64,000 nt of DNA, from contig JAVBLR010000006.1 in NCBI GenBank assembly GCA_031553395.1, forward strand, positions 186,001 to 250,000, written 5' to 3'. The notes under the pieces were generated by a model. The model had not been told where the DNA came from. It ran no database searches and worked only from the letters and a program-made list of their open reading frames with translations. A program made the position numbers and the translations under genes. The number at the start of each line of letters is the position of its first letter. The first letter of the stretch is position 1. Source of the stretch: WRGA01 sp031553395 (GTDB lineage Bacteria > Bacteroidota > Bacteroidia > Bacteroidales > WRGA01). This document shows positions 43,242-50,948 of this stretch, piece after piece.

Positions 43242-44627
43242 TTAAAGTAATTTTCCTCCCAAAAACAACGCAGCAACTGAGAAATAAATTATTAATCCGG
43301 TAACATCGACCAACGTAGCAACAAAAGGCGCCGAAGCCGTAGCTGGGTCTAATCCTATTTTTTTCAGGATAAAAGGAATCATGGATCCGGATAGAGTTCC
43401 CCATAAAACAATAAATATTAATGATACGGATACACTGAGTCCTATCCACAACCAATATTCACCGTAATCATATAATCCTGTTTCTTGCCAGATAAATATA
43501 CGGACAAACCCGATTATTCCAAGAATTGCACCTAAAAGAATACCCGAAAAAATTTCTTTTTTCATTACATACCACCAGTTTCTCAATTTCAGTTCATCCA
43601 AAGCTAACGAACGAATAATTAAACTGGCAGCCTGCGACCCCGAATTTCCCCCGCTTGAAATAATTAACGGTACAAATAAGGCCAACACAACAGCTTTTGC
43701 TATTTCTTCATCAAAATACGCCATAGCCGAAGCCGTGAGCATCTCACTCAGGAAAAGTATAATAAGCCATCCGGCACGTTTTCTTACAAGTTCAATTAAT
43801 GATGTTTTTGTGTATGATAAATCTAGTCCTTCTGTACCCCCGAACTTTTGAAAGTCTTCGGTACTTTCTTGTTCCGCAACATCCATCACATCGTCAATGG
43901 TTACAATACCCAGCAAAGTGCCATCGGTATCCGTAACAGGCAATGCGACACGGTCATGGTCCTGAAAAACCTTCACGGCAATCTCCTGGTCATTATATGC
44001 ATTTAAGGAAACAAAACGATTATCGCTAATTTCAGAAATAACCTGATCAGGCGATGCCAAAATAATTTCCTTAATCCGGATATCATCAATCAACTTCCAA
44101 CGATTATCAACTATGTAAATTACATTTAGTGTCTCGGAGTTACTTCCATACCTGCGGATGTGCTCCAATGCTTGTTGCACCGTATAGTGAGGTTTTACAG
44201 CAACATATTCGGGAGTCATTAACCGGCCAATACTATCTTCAGGATAACCAAGCAACTTGATTGCTATTTCGCGTTCTTCCTTTGAAAGCATTTGGATAAG
44301 GCGTTGAGTTACTTGTCCTGGAAGTTCTTCAAAAAATGCAGTACGGTCGTCAGGGTCTAAGTCGTTAAGCAAATCAGCAATTTTGGTACTGTTTGTTGCC
44401 ATACCTTCAATAATACTTCCCTGATTTTCAAGGGAAAGATATTGAAAAGTTTCTTTCGCCTGCTTTCGTGGCAACAGGCGGAATAGAATAATTTGATCTG
44501 ATTTTTGAGAATTCTCGATAATTTCAGCTATCTGAACCGCATCGAGTTTGTTAATGTCTTCTTTTAGAAGTTTCCAACGTCTTTCTTCAATAAGTTGTTG
44601 GAAGTGAATTTTGATTTCATTCATCAT
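43242..44627 (-). CDS. mgtE: MgtE magnesium transporter
   Basis: 461 residues. The N domain (superhelical MgtE_N, with LLNDLDPDDRTAFFEELP) is followed by two CBS domains (about 135-260, MTPEYVAVKPHYTVQQALEHIR and NRFVSLNAYNDQEIAVKVF). The five-helix membrane domain carries VPLIISSGGNSGSQAASLIIR and ASAPFVATLVDVTGLIIYF. MgtE is a magnesium-gated Mg channel in the inner membrane. Its leader (44628-44790) is long and can fold, so RNA-level control by magnesium is possible. Confidence 0.95.
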   Translation of the reverse strand: MMNEIKIHFQQLIEERRWKLLKEDINKLDAVQIAEIIENSQKSDQIILFRLLPRKQAKETFQYLSLENQGSIIEGMATNSTKIADLLNDLDPDDRTAFFEELPGQVTQRLIQMLSKEEREIAIKLLGYPEDSIGRLMTPEYVAVKPHYTVQQALEHIRRYGSNSETLNVIYIVDNRWKLIDDIRIKEIILASPDQVISEISDNRFVSLNAYNDQEIAVKVFQDHDRVALPVTDTDGTLLGIVTIDDVMDVAEQESTEDFQKFGGTEGLDLSYTKTSLIELVRKRAGWLIILFLSEMLTASAMAYFDEEIAKAVVLALFVPLIISSGGNSGSQAASLIIRSLALDELKLRNWWYVMKKEIFSGILLGAILGIIGFVRIFIWQETGLYDYGEYWLWIGLSVSVSLIFIVLWGTLSGSMIPFILKKIGLDPATASAPFVATLVDVTGLIIYFSVAALFLGGKLL

Positions 44628-44823
44628 GCAATTTCCTTACAAATTTATTCCTGTAAGGAAACTTGCAAAAGCCCTTACAGAAACGTGAATACTTTTTCTG
44701 TTTTTCTACAACTATGGTACGGGCCTTCGTCCATGATAATGGAATTTGAGTTAATAAATAAAGCCATCAAGATAATGGCTTCGAAATTTCTCGCAAAAGT
44801 AGTATATTTCTCGGGGTTTTCAA
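44628..44823 (-). promoter_or_regulatory. Promoter and structured leader of mgtE
   Basis: On the minus strand TTG (44823-44821), a 19-base spacer and TACTTTTG (44801-44794) match the phylum consensus. The predicted leader of about 160 bases holds three perfect hairpins: TTTCCTTACA/TGTAAGGAAA (44632-44661) just before the start codon, TCCAT/ATGGA (44730-44743) and AGCCAT/ATGGCT (near 44762-44780). The first would cover the ribosome entry site. I do not recognise an M-box. Confidence 0.55.
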
Positions 44824-44898
44824 TCATTTTTGTATATTTTTTAGTGCAAACATAAAAAACTTCATGTTGACACCGATATGAGTGTTTTTTTGGCAAAA

Positions 44899-44960
44899 GG
44901 CAAAAGGCTAATGGCAAAGGGAAGCGTGCATAAGCTTTCGTTCGCCATTAGCCTTTTGCC
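44899..44960. repeat. Intergenic hairpin with GGCAAAA oligomer arms
   Basis: 44899-44915 and 44944-44960 are perfect 17-base complements. The left side carries the word GGCAAAA three times with GGCTAAT. It lies between the promoter of mgtE and the 3' end of the sigma factor gene. Confidence 0.8.
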
Positions 44961-44995
44961 GAAATATTCAAAATAGACTCGCTTTGAACTTTATT

Positions 44996-45568
44996 TTACG
45001 TATATATAATATCCTGATATAGCTGAGATAAGCGTTTACGAAGATGTTTAACGGCATAATGTTTCCTTGACAACAATGTATTTACGGCAACACCTGTTGT
45101 TTTGGATATTTCCTTTACCGGAATTCCGTCTAATTCGGTTAATTCGAATATTTCACGTTGCTCCGGCGGAAGTTCGGACAATGCATTTTCCAACTCTGTC
45201 CAAACCAATGAACGTAAATATTCTGTTTCGGGCGAAGGTGTTGTATCTCCATTACCAAACAAAACTTCGGAAAAATCTTTCAGGACGGAATCATCGTTGT
45301 CATCATTCTGATAAACGGGCAATTCTTCCTCGTGTTTTTTTATTCCTTTGTTGATGATTAAATTCCGTGCAACACGATACAACCATGCCGAAACTTGCTC
45401 AATGGGATTGATTGCATTATCAATAGTCTTTACCAATTGATAAAAAACATCCTGCAAAATATCATCCGCATCTTCTTTGTTTGAAACACGCTTACGGATA
45501 AATGCTTTCAAACGTGGTTGATATTCCTCAATCAGTTTTTCTACATTATCCTGTGATGTTTCCGTCAT
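44996..45568 (-). CDS. ECF-family RNA polymerase sigma factor
   Basis: 190 residues. Region 2 shows LKAFIRKRVSNKEDADDILQDVFYQLVKTI and AWLYRVARNLIINKGIKK. Region 4 shows ELENALSELPPEQREIFELTELDGIPVKEISKTTGVAVNTLLSRKHYAVKHLRKRL. No anti-sigma gene of the usual FecR or zinc-ribbon type is adjacent. Instead it starts 2 bp after the stop of a small membrane protein that may take that role. It is probably the last gene of a three-gene unit. Confidence 0.93.
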   Translation of the reverse strand: MTETSQDNVEKLIEEYQPRLKAFIRKRVSNKEDADDILQDVFYQLVKTIDNAINPIEQVSAWLYRVARNLIINKGIKKHEEELPVYQNDDNDDSVLKDFSEVLFGNGDTTPSPETEYLRSLVWTELENALSELPPEQREIFELTELDGIPVKEISKTTGVAVNTLLSRKHYAVKHLRKRLSQLYQDIIYT

Positions 45569-45570
45569 GG

Positions 45571-45966
45571 TTATTTTTCCTCTTCTTTTGATTCATTATC
45601 ATTCATATCAAAAGGATTACCGCCAAAATGCCCACGTTCTTTCCCAAAGCAAGTAGCGCGATCATGTCTTTTTCGGATAAATTCTTTCCGTTGTTCGGGC
45701 GACATTTTCATCCATTTTTCATGAATAGGATTATCTCCATGCATATGTCGATTCATTCCACCAAACGGCATCATGTGCCTGCCTCCGCCAATACGGCCAA
45801 ACAAAATGCGTGCTAATACCAACAAACCCAATGCTTGCCAGAAATTGATAACTGCTAATCCGAAAATACTAGGGATAAGCCAATTCCACAACAACATTAC
45901 TACAACGCTAAGTACAGCAACGGCAGCTAAGCCAATAAGACCTATTTTTAAACCTCTTGCTTTCAT
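45571..45966 (-). CDS. Two-span membrane protein with a cytoplasmic KWMKM motif, coupled to the sigma factor
   Basis: 131 residues. Two hydrophobic helices (about 8-29 and 34-56; NFWQALGLLVLARILFG) are followed by a His/Met/Gly-rich soluble tail with HEKWMKMSPEQRKEFIRKR (82-100) and an acidic end. The KW-x-KM-x-x-E-x-[KR] block is the same unit that is repeated three times in the next upstream protein. The gene ends 2 bp before the sigma factor start, so the two are cotranslated. A role as a membrane-bound sigma regulator is an inference. Confidence 0.75.
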   Translation of the reverse strand: MKARGLKIGLIGLAAVAVLSVVVMLLWNWLIPSIFGLAVINFWQALGLLVLARILFGRIGGGRHMMPFGGMNRHMHGDNPIHEKWMKMSPEQRKEFIRKRHDRATCFGKERGHFGGNPFDMNDNESKEEEK

Positions 45967-46004
45967 ATTATTTTAGTTTATATTAATCCAATAAGTAGTA
46001 AAAA

Positions 46005-46057
46005 AAGTAATTTAAGGTAGTAAAATGTAGTTAGAAGTAGTAATTACTTCTAACTAC
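46005..46057. repeat. Intergenic hairpin with GTAGTTAGAAGTA arms
   Basis: GTAGTTAGAAGTA (46027-46039) pairs perfectly with 46045-46057. More AGTAGTAAAA words lie on the left flank. It lies between the His-rich protein gene and the membrane protein gene. Confidence 0.65.
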
Positions 46058-46065
46058 ATAATAAA

Positions 46066-46569
46066 TCAATGTTTTTCGCCATATCCGCCAAATCCGGCAC
46101 TTTTCATGTGCTCTTCGCGCTTATTGATGAAATCAACTTTTTCTTCAGGAGTCATTTTCGACCATTTTTCTTGAAAACCTCCAAATATTCCATGTTCATG
46201 ACTATGACCATGTCCATGTCCCAAAAAATGATGTCCGAAGCCCTTACCAAAGAAATTTCGTATACCGGACATTTTGCTATGAAAATCATTCATCCATTCG
46301 TTTTTTTCTTTTATGAATTTTTCTTTTTCTTCTGAGGTTAGTTTCATCCATTCTTCGCATCGTTTATCGATAGATTCTACATTAAGTTCCCTTCCATGTC
46401 CGAAAAATCCATGTCTGGATTCATCATTATTCATAGAATTCATCCTTTTGTCCATCATTTCTACTTTTTCTTCCGATGTCATTTTTGACCATTTTTCACG
46501 ACAGTCGTTCATGTTACCACCAAAACCTCTTCCTCCGAAAAATCCTGCATTAAAATCTCTTGTTTCCAT
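46066..46569 (-). CDS. His/Gly-rich protein with three KW(S/M)K(M/L) repeats
   Basis: 167 residues with no signal peptide or membrane segment. Three copies of a unit of about 21 residues are seen: REKWSKMTSEEKVEMMDKR (24-42), EEWMKLTSEEKEKFIKEK (72-89) and QEKWSKMTPEEKVDFINKR (133-151). Gly/Phe/His-rich linkers separate them, including HGHGHSHEHG (118-127), a likely metal-binding stretch. The unit recalls the LTPEQ motif of Spy/CpxP, but the protein appears cytoplasmic. It shares the unit with its downstream neighbour and lies upstream of the ECF sigma gene. No family name known to me. Confidence 0.7.
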   Translation of the reverse strand: METRDFNAGFFGGRGFGGNMNDCREKWSKMTSEEKVEMMDKRMNSMNNDESRHGFFGHGRELNVESIDKRCEEWMKLTSEEKEKFIKEKNEWMNDFHSKMSGIRNFFGKGFGHHFLGHGHGHSHEHGIFGGFQEKWSKMTPEEKVDFINKREEHMKSAGFGGYGEKH

Positions 46570-46741
46570 AATTTTTAATTTTTAAAAAGTTTATATTTTT
46601 AATTTTGATTTGTTTTTTTGAGATCGTTCTCTCTATTTATGCTGACAAATCAAAAAGAAAAATATTTTACGGAAACTGATAAATTTTTACATAAATTCAT
46701 TTAAATACTGATTATCAAGATTGTATAAATAAAAAATCAAA

Positions 46742-48124
46742 TTACTCTTCTTTTATTTTCAATAGTTTGAGTAATATTGGCAAGCCCAACCCTTGCACCA
46801 TCAGCATAATAATTACCGTAACAACTGTTAGAAAAATAATAATATCGCGTTGAGGAAACAAACTTCCATCATCCATAACAATAGGCAGAGATAATGCTGC
46901 AGCCAACGAAACAATTCCCCGCATTCCCGACCAACCGATAATAATACATTCTTTCACACCAAACGGCTCATAATCTTTTAATCTTTTGAGCCTTGTTTGC
47001 AAGCGTTGATGGCTTTTTTCTATCACTGCGATTTTTCTGTTGGCTTCAGGTGTATTTTGTTTTTGCAAAACAGCTATTCTTTTATCATTATCTATTTTAT
47101 GTTGAATATCAGATTCTCGCTTTTGCATGGCATTTATCCGTCGATTAACATCTTTTTTATCCCACCACATAAAAAGCATTCGTATGGTTAATGCTACCAA
47201 AAATATCAAAAACGAACAACCAACGAGTGGCCAAATCATTCTTTCGGGCATATTCTTAAGAATGTGAGGTAATTCCAATCCAATCAATATAAATATTAAT
47301 CCGCCAAGAATAAAAATAACCGTATCCCAAACCGACTTGGATTGGATTTTACTTTCTTTGGAAAATTTATCCTTATGCCCCGAAATAATCAGTCCGGCAG
47401 TTACTACAGCAATTACGCCGGATACTTCAATTTGTTCTGCAATAAGGTAAGCAACAAAGGGAACCATCAGGTTTAAACTTACTATGATATTTGTTTCTAA
47501 TTTCCATTTTCTTACAATAAGGACAAATACCATCCAAATTGCAACACCCACCAGCGCTCCTCCAACCAAAGAAATAAGAAACATAAGTCCGGCTTTCCAC
47601 AAAACGAACGAACTTCCGGCTACAGCAGCCACAGCAAAACGCAACGTAACAAGTGCCGAAGCATCATTTACCAAACTTTCTCCTTCCAAAATGGTACTTG
47701 CGCGATGAGGCAGTTTTAGTCCTTTGGTAACTCCCGAAGCAGCGATTGCATCAGGCGGTGAAAGAACTGCACCAAGAACAAACGCGACCGGCCATGTCAT
47801 TCCGGGAATACAGTAATAAGCCACGACAGCAATTCCTATTGTAGTAATAAAAATTAACGACACTGCCAATGCCGAAATAGTATGCAAATTGGTTTTAAAA
47901 TCTTTGAATGAAACATTAAATGCGGCATCATAAAGCATTGGCGGAAGAAATATCAGAAAAACGACTTCGGGACTGATAGATACCAAATGAAATCCCGGAA
48001 TAAACCCGACCCCGATACCTGTTGCCAACAATAAAACAGGATAAGGCAAATGTATTTTTGATGCTACCGGCGACAATCCGATTGCAACGGCAAGTAAGAT
48101 AATTACAACGCTATATGCTTCCAT
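46742..48124 (-). CDS. CPA1-family Na+/H+ antiporter
   Basis: 460 residues with about 12 membrane segments. The CPA1 signatures are FLPPMLYDAAFNVSF, VLGAVLSPPDAIAASGV, TILEGESLVNDASALVTLRFAV (with the transport Asp in NDAS) and GWSGMRGIVSLAAALSLP. A charged loop of about 60 residues (330-390, with a coiled-coil look) interrupts the C-terminal half. It exports Na+ or K+ in exchange for protons. It stands alone between the sigma unit and the pentapeptide gene. Confidence 0.93.
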   Translation of the reverse strand: MEAYSVVIILLAVAIGLSPVASKIHLPYPVLLLATGIGVGFIPGFHLVSISPEVVFLIFLPPMLYDAAFNVSFKDFKTNLHTISALAVSLIFITTIGIAVVAYYCIPGMTWPVAFVLGAVLSPPDAIAASGVTKGLKLPHRASTILEGESLVNDASALVTLRFAVAAVAGSSFVLWKAGLMFLISLVGGALVGVAIWMVFVLIVRKWKLETNIIVSLNLMVPFVAYLIAEQIEVSGVIAVVTAGLIISGHKDKFSKESKIQSKSVWDTVIFILGGLIFILIGLELPHILKNMPERMIWPLVGCSFLIFLVALTIRMLFMWWDKKDVNRRINAMQKRESDIQHKIDNDKRIAVLQKQNTPEANRKIAVIEKSHQRLQTRLKRLKDYEPFGVKECIIIGWSGMRGIVSLAAALSLPIVMDDGSLFPQRDIIIFLTVVTVIIMLMVQGLGLPILLKLLKIKEE

Positions 48125-48205
48125 AAATTTTAACAGGTTTTTATAATTGGCAACAAAACTGAATATAATTTCTCTTATGACAAAATTTAGAATCAGATAA
48201 AACTG

Positions 48206-48213
48206 TATTTTTG
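48206..48213 (+). promoter_or_regulatory. -7 box TATTTTTG before the pentapeptide gene
   Basis: TATTTTTG fits TAnnTTTG, 31 bp before the start. No clear -33. Confidence 0.4.
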
Positions 48214-48244
48214 CAAAAGATAAATAACAAAAACACAGAACAGA

Positions 48245-48817
48245 ATGCCGGATTTATTTGTTGATGAAGTTTTCGACAAAAATGATTTAATTGAAAATAT
48301 TTTACCAAAAGGTGAATATGAAAACTGTATTTTTAAAAACTGTGATTTTTCGAATGCTGATTTTTCCGAATATATTTTCGAAGAATGTGAATTTATTAGT
48401 TGCAATTTGAGCTTAGTTAAGCTTACAAAAACGGCATTTCGTAACATTAAGTTTAAAGATTGCAAAATGACCGGAGTTCATTTTGAGAATTGCAATCCGT
48501 TCGGATTATTTATTGGTTTTGAGAATTGTTCTCTTAATTATGCCTCTTTTTATCAGCTGAAATTGAAGAAGATTATCTTCAAAAATTCACAGTTGCAGGA
48601 AGTTGATTTTGTTGCATGCGATTTATCCGGTGCGGTATTTGAAAATTGTGATTTGACAAAAGCGGTTTTTGAAAACACAATTCTTGAAAAGGTTGATTTT
48701 CGGACTTCCTTCAATTATTCCATCGATCCGGGAATTAATAAAATTAAAAAGGCTAAATTCTCATTATCCGGAATTGCAGGACTCTTGGATAAATATGATA
48801 TTGAAATTGAGGATTGA
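48245..48817 (+). CDS. Pentapeptide repeat protein (Qnr/McbG-like)
   Basis: 190 residues. A(D/N)LXX-type repeats run through most of the protein: CIFKNCDFSNADFSEYIFEECEF, NCSLNYASFYQLKL, ACDLSGAVFENCDLTKAVFENTILEKVDFR. It would fold as a right-handed quadrilateral helix that mimics DNA. Qnr-like members protect DNA gyrase from quinolones, but many chromosomal homologues have unknown roles. A C-terminal helix (GIAGLLDKYDIEI) may form the dimer interface. Confidence 0.88.
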   Translation: MPDLFVDEVFDKNDLIENILPKGEYENCIFKNCDFSNADFSEYIFEECEFISCNLSLVKLTKTAFRNIKFKDCKMTGVHFENCNPFGLFIGFENCSLNYASFYQLKLKKIIFKNSQLQEVDFVACDLSGAVFENCDLTKAVFENTILEKVDFRTSFNYSIDPGINKIKKAKFSLSGIAGLLDKYDIEIED

Positions 48818-48827
48818 GTAGTTAGTC

Positions 48828-48866
48828 GGAAGTTATTGAAATACTGTTTTCATTCTGATAACTTCC
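48828..48866. repeat. Intergenic hairpin with GGAAGTTAT arms
   Basis: GGAAGTTAT (48828-48836) pairs with ATAACTTCC (48858-48866), followed by another AATAACTTC word. The vocabulary is close to that of the element at 5718-5807. Confidence 0.6.
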
Positions 48867-48889
48867 AATAACTTCTAAACAAGTACAAT

Positions 48890-49303
48890 ATGTGGAAATA
48901 TTACGCTCTACTATCTGCTTTTTTTGCTGCTGTTACAGCTATTCTGGCAAAAGTTGGCGTAAAAGGAATTAGCGGAAATGTTGCAACAGCCGTTCGCACT
49001 TTCGTTGTTTTGCTTTTAGCTTGGGGAATCGTTTTTTTTAGTGGACAAATGAAAGAAGTAAAAGAACTGAGTAAAACCAACTTATTATTTCTGATTCTTT
49101 CGGGAATGGCAACAGGGCTTTCGTGGATATTTTATTTCAAAGCATTGGAAACCGGAAATGTTTCAAAAGTAGCGCCAATTGATAAATTAAGCATTGTTTT
49201 TGTTTTAATATTATCTTTTATCTTTTTGAAAGAACCGGCAGATATGAAAACTATTTTGGGTGGGGTGTTGATTGTTTCCGGAACACTTGTTTTGATATTA
49301 TAA
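48890..49303 (+). CDS. Half-size EamA/DMT family transporter
   Basis: 137 residues with five hydrophobic helices, one EamA unit and not the usual two. AFFAAVTAILAKVGVKGISGNVATAVRTFVVLL, SGMATGLSWIFYFKALETGNVSKVAPIDKLSIVFVLILSFIFLKEP and GVLIVSGTLVLIL are family-typical. Single-unit members probably work as dimers. The substrate is unknown. Confidence 0.88.
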   Translation: MWKYYALLSAFFAAVTAILAKVGVKGISGNVATAVRTFVVLLLAWGIVFFSGQMKEVKELSKTNLLFLILSGMATGLSWIFYFKALETGNVSKVAPIDKLSIVFVLILSFIFLKEPADMKTILGGVLIVSGTLVLIL

Positions 49304-49348
49304 CAAATGTGTGAATGGTTTAAAACGAGTCCGTTATGAAGTTTTCTG

Positions 49349-49504
49349 ACCTCACCCCTGCCCCTCTCCGAATGGAGAGGGGAGTAGTTTAGCGTAATTA
49401 ATTCGTTCTTATGAAACTAAAAAAGAAATAATTCAGATAAAGCCTAAATATGAAAATCCCTTCCGCAGTTCCCCTCTCCATTCGGAGAGGGGCAGGGGTG
49501 AGGT
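49349..49504. mobile_element. Element with 34-bp perfect inverted repeats (MITE-like)
   Basis: 49349-49382 and 49471-49504 are perfect 34-base reverse complements. Each arm is itself a hairpin (CCCCTCTCC and GGAGAGGGG around GAAT), preceded by ACCTCACCCCTG. The 88-base centre is AT-rich and carries no ORF of note. The GC-rich arms stand out from the surrounding sequence. I recall similar CCTCACCCC/CCCCTCTCC repeats from unrelated bacteria. Confidence 0.8.
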
Positions 49505-49545
49505 TAAAATATTCATATCGGTGTCAATATAAATATAGCAAAATT

Positions 49546-49944
49546 ATGAAAACATTATCTTTAACTATTATCACCCTTGCAACAATAACGTTATGTGTCG
49601 TTGCTTGTAATAAAACCTCTGCAATTATGTCACTGAATGCTGAAAATTTCGAAGAAAAATTGAATCAAACGGATGCTGCGCAGTTGATAGACGTTCGTAC
49701 TCCTGAAGAATTCAAGGAATCACGGTTGCCGGATGCTGTAAATTTTGCTGTAAATGATGAAAATTTCGCACAAAAAATATCTCAATTGGATAAAAATCAA
49801 CCGGTATTTTTGTATTGCCGTTCGGGTAAACGCAGCATTAAAGCCGCTCAAATCCTTGAAAAACTAGGGTTTACTACTATTTATAATTTAGAAGGTGGAA
49901 TTCTTGAATGGAAAGAAAAAGGCAAAACAACCGAGGCTAATTGA
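49546..49944 (+). CDS. Rhodanese-like lipoprotein
   Basis: 132 residues from the ATG at 49546. A longer frame from 49450 would read through the inverted-repeat element and is rejected. The lipoprotein signal MKTLSLTIITLATITLCVVAC precedes a single rhodanese domain: QLIDVRTPEEFKESRLPDAVN and the active-site loop VFLYCRSGKRS with the catalytic Cys. It would act in the periplasm on persulfides or thiosulfate. Confidence 0.9.
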   Translation: MKTLSLTIITLATITLCVVACNKTSAIMSLNAENFEEKLNQTDAAQLIDVRTPEEFKESRLPDAVNFAVNDENFAQKISQLDKNQPVFLYCRSGKRSIKAAQILEKLGFTTIYNLEGGILEWKEKGKTTEAN

Positions 49945-49986
49945 GTTATTGTTATCTTTTTACCGTTTACCTTTTAAGAATTCTAT

Positions 49987-49994
49987 TATCTTTG
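49987..49994 (+). promoter_or_regulatory. -7 box TATCTTTG before rmlA
   Basis: TATCTTTG fits TAnnTTTG and lies 27 bp before the rmlA start. Confidence 0.45.
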
Positions 49995-50021
49995 CATCCT
50001 ATAACAATATTGATAATCAAA

Positions 50022-50891
50022 ATGAAAGGAATAATTCTTGCAGGAGGAAGCGCAACGCGGCTTTATCCATTATCCAAAGCTATTTCCAAACAAATCATGC
50101 CGGTATACGATAAACCGATGATTTATTATCCTTTGTCTACATTGATGTTGGCCGGAATCCGGGAAGTGTTAATTATTTCAACACCGCGTGATTTGCCGAT
50201 GTTTCAACAATTGCTTGGTTCAGGAGAAGAACTTGGAATGAAGTTTGAATATGTGATTCAGGAAAAACCAAACGGTTTGGCTGAGGCTTTCCTTTTGGGA
50301 GCTGATTTTTTAAATGGAGAATCCGGTTGTTTGATTCTTGGAGACAATATGTTTTATGGACAAAGTTTCTCGAAAATGTTGAAAAAAGCAGCTGATATTC
50401 AAAATGGAGCTTGCGTTTTCGGCTACTATGTGAGAGACCCACGCGAATACGGAGTTGTAGAATTTGATGATAATGGAAAAGTATTGAGTTTGGAAGAAAA
50501 ACCCGAACATCCGAAATCAAATTATGCTGTTCCCGGATTGTATTTCTACGATAAAAACGTAGTGGAAAAAGCAAGAAGTTTAAAACCTTCAAAAAGAGGT
50601 GAATTGGAAATTACCGATTTGAATAAAATTTATCTACAAGAGCAAACATTGCAGGTCGAATTATTCGGGCGAGGATTTGCATGGCTCGATACCGGTAATT
50701 GCGATAGTTTATTGGAAGCTTCGAATTTTGTTGAAACCATTCAAAAACGACAAGGATTCTACATTTCCTGTATTGAAGAAATTGCTTGGCGTAACGGTTG
50801 GATTACTGATGCTCAATTGCAAAGCTTGGGTAAAACATTGGACAAAACTGCTTACGGAAAATATTTATTGGATTTACTTGTAAAAGAATGA
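50022..50891 (+). CDS. rmlA: Glucose-1-phosphate thymidylyltransferase
   Basis: 289 residues from the ATG at 50022 (MKGIILAGGSATRLYPLS). An upstream ATG at 49941 would extend across the promoter box. The P-loop GGSATRLYP has Ala where Gly is usual. KQIMPVYDKPMIYYPLS, VIQEKPNGLAEAFLLG, LGDNMFYG and GLYFYD confirm RmlA. It makes dTDP-glucose, the first step to dTDP-rhamnose or other deoxysugars for surface glycans. rmlB follows after 57 bp that carry a single ACTTATAACTT-type oligomer arm. Confidence 0.95.
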   Translation: MKGIILAGGSATRLYPLSKAISKQIMPVYDKPMIYYPLSTLMLAGIREVLIISTPRDLPMFQQLLGSGEELGMKFEYVIQEKPNGLAEAFLLGADFLNGESGCLILGDNMFYGQSFSKMLKKAADIQNGACVFGYYVRDPREYGVVEFDDNGKVLSLEEKPEHPKSNYAVPGLYFYDKNVVEKARSLKPSKRGELEITDLNKIYLQEQTLQVELFGRGFAWLDTGNCDSLLEASNFVETIQKRQGFYISCIEEIAWRNGWITDAQLQSLGKTLDKTAYGKYLLDLLVKE

Positions 50892-50948
50892 TCTAACCTC
50901 ACTTTTAACTTATTACTTAAAACTTACAACTTATAACTTTCTTTATAA

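Noticed and set aside
49450..49545. N-terminal extension of the rhodanese protein
   Set aside because: The extra 32 residues translate the right arm of the inverted-repeat element, and the lipoprotein signal starts at the ATG at 49546.
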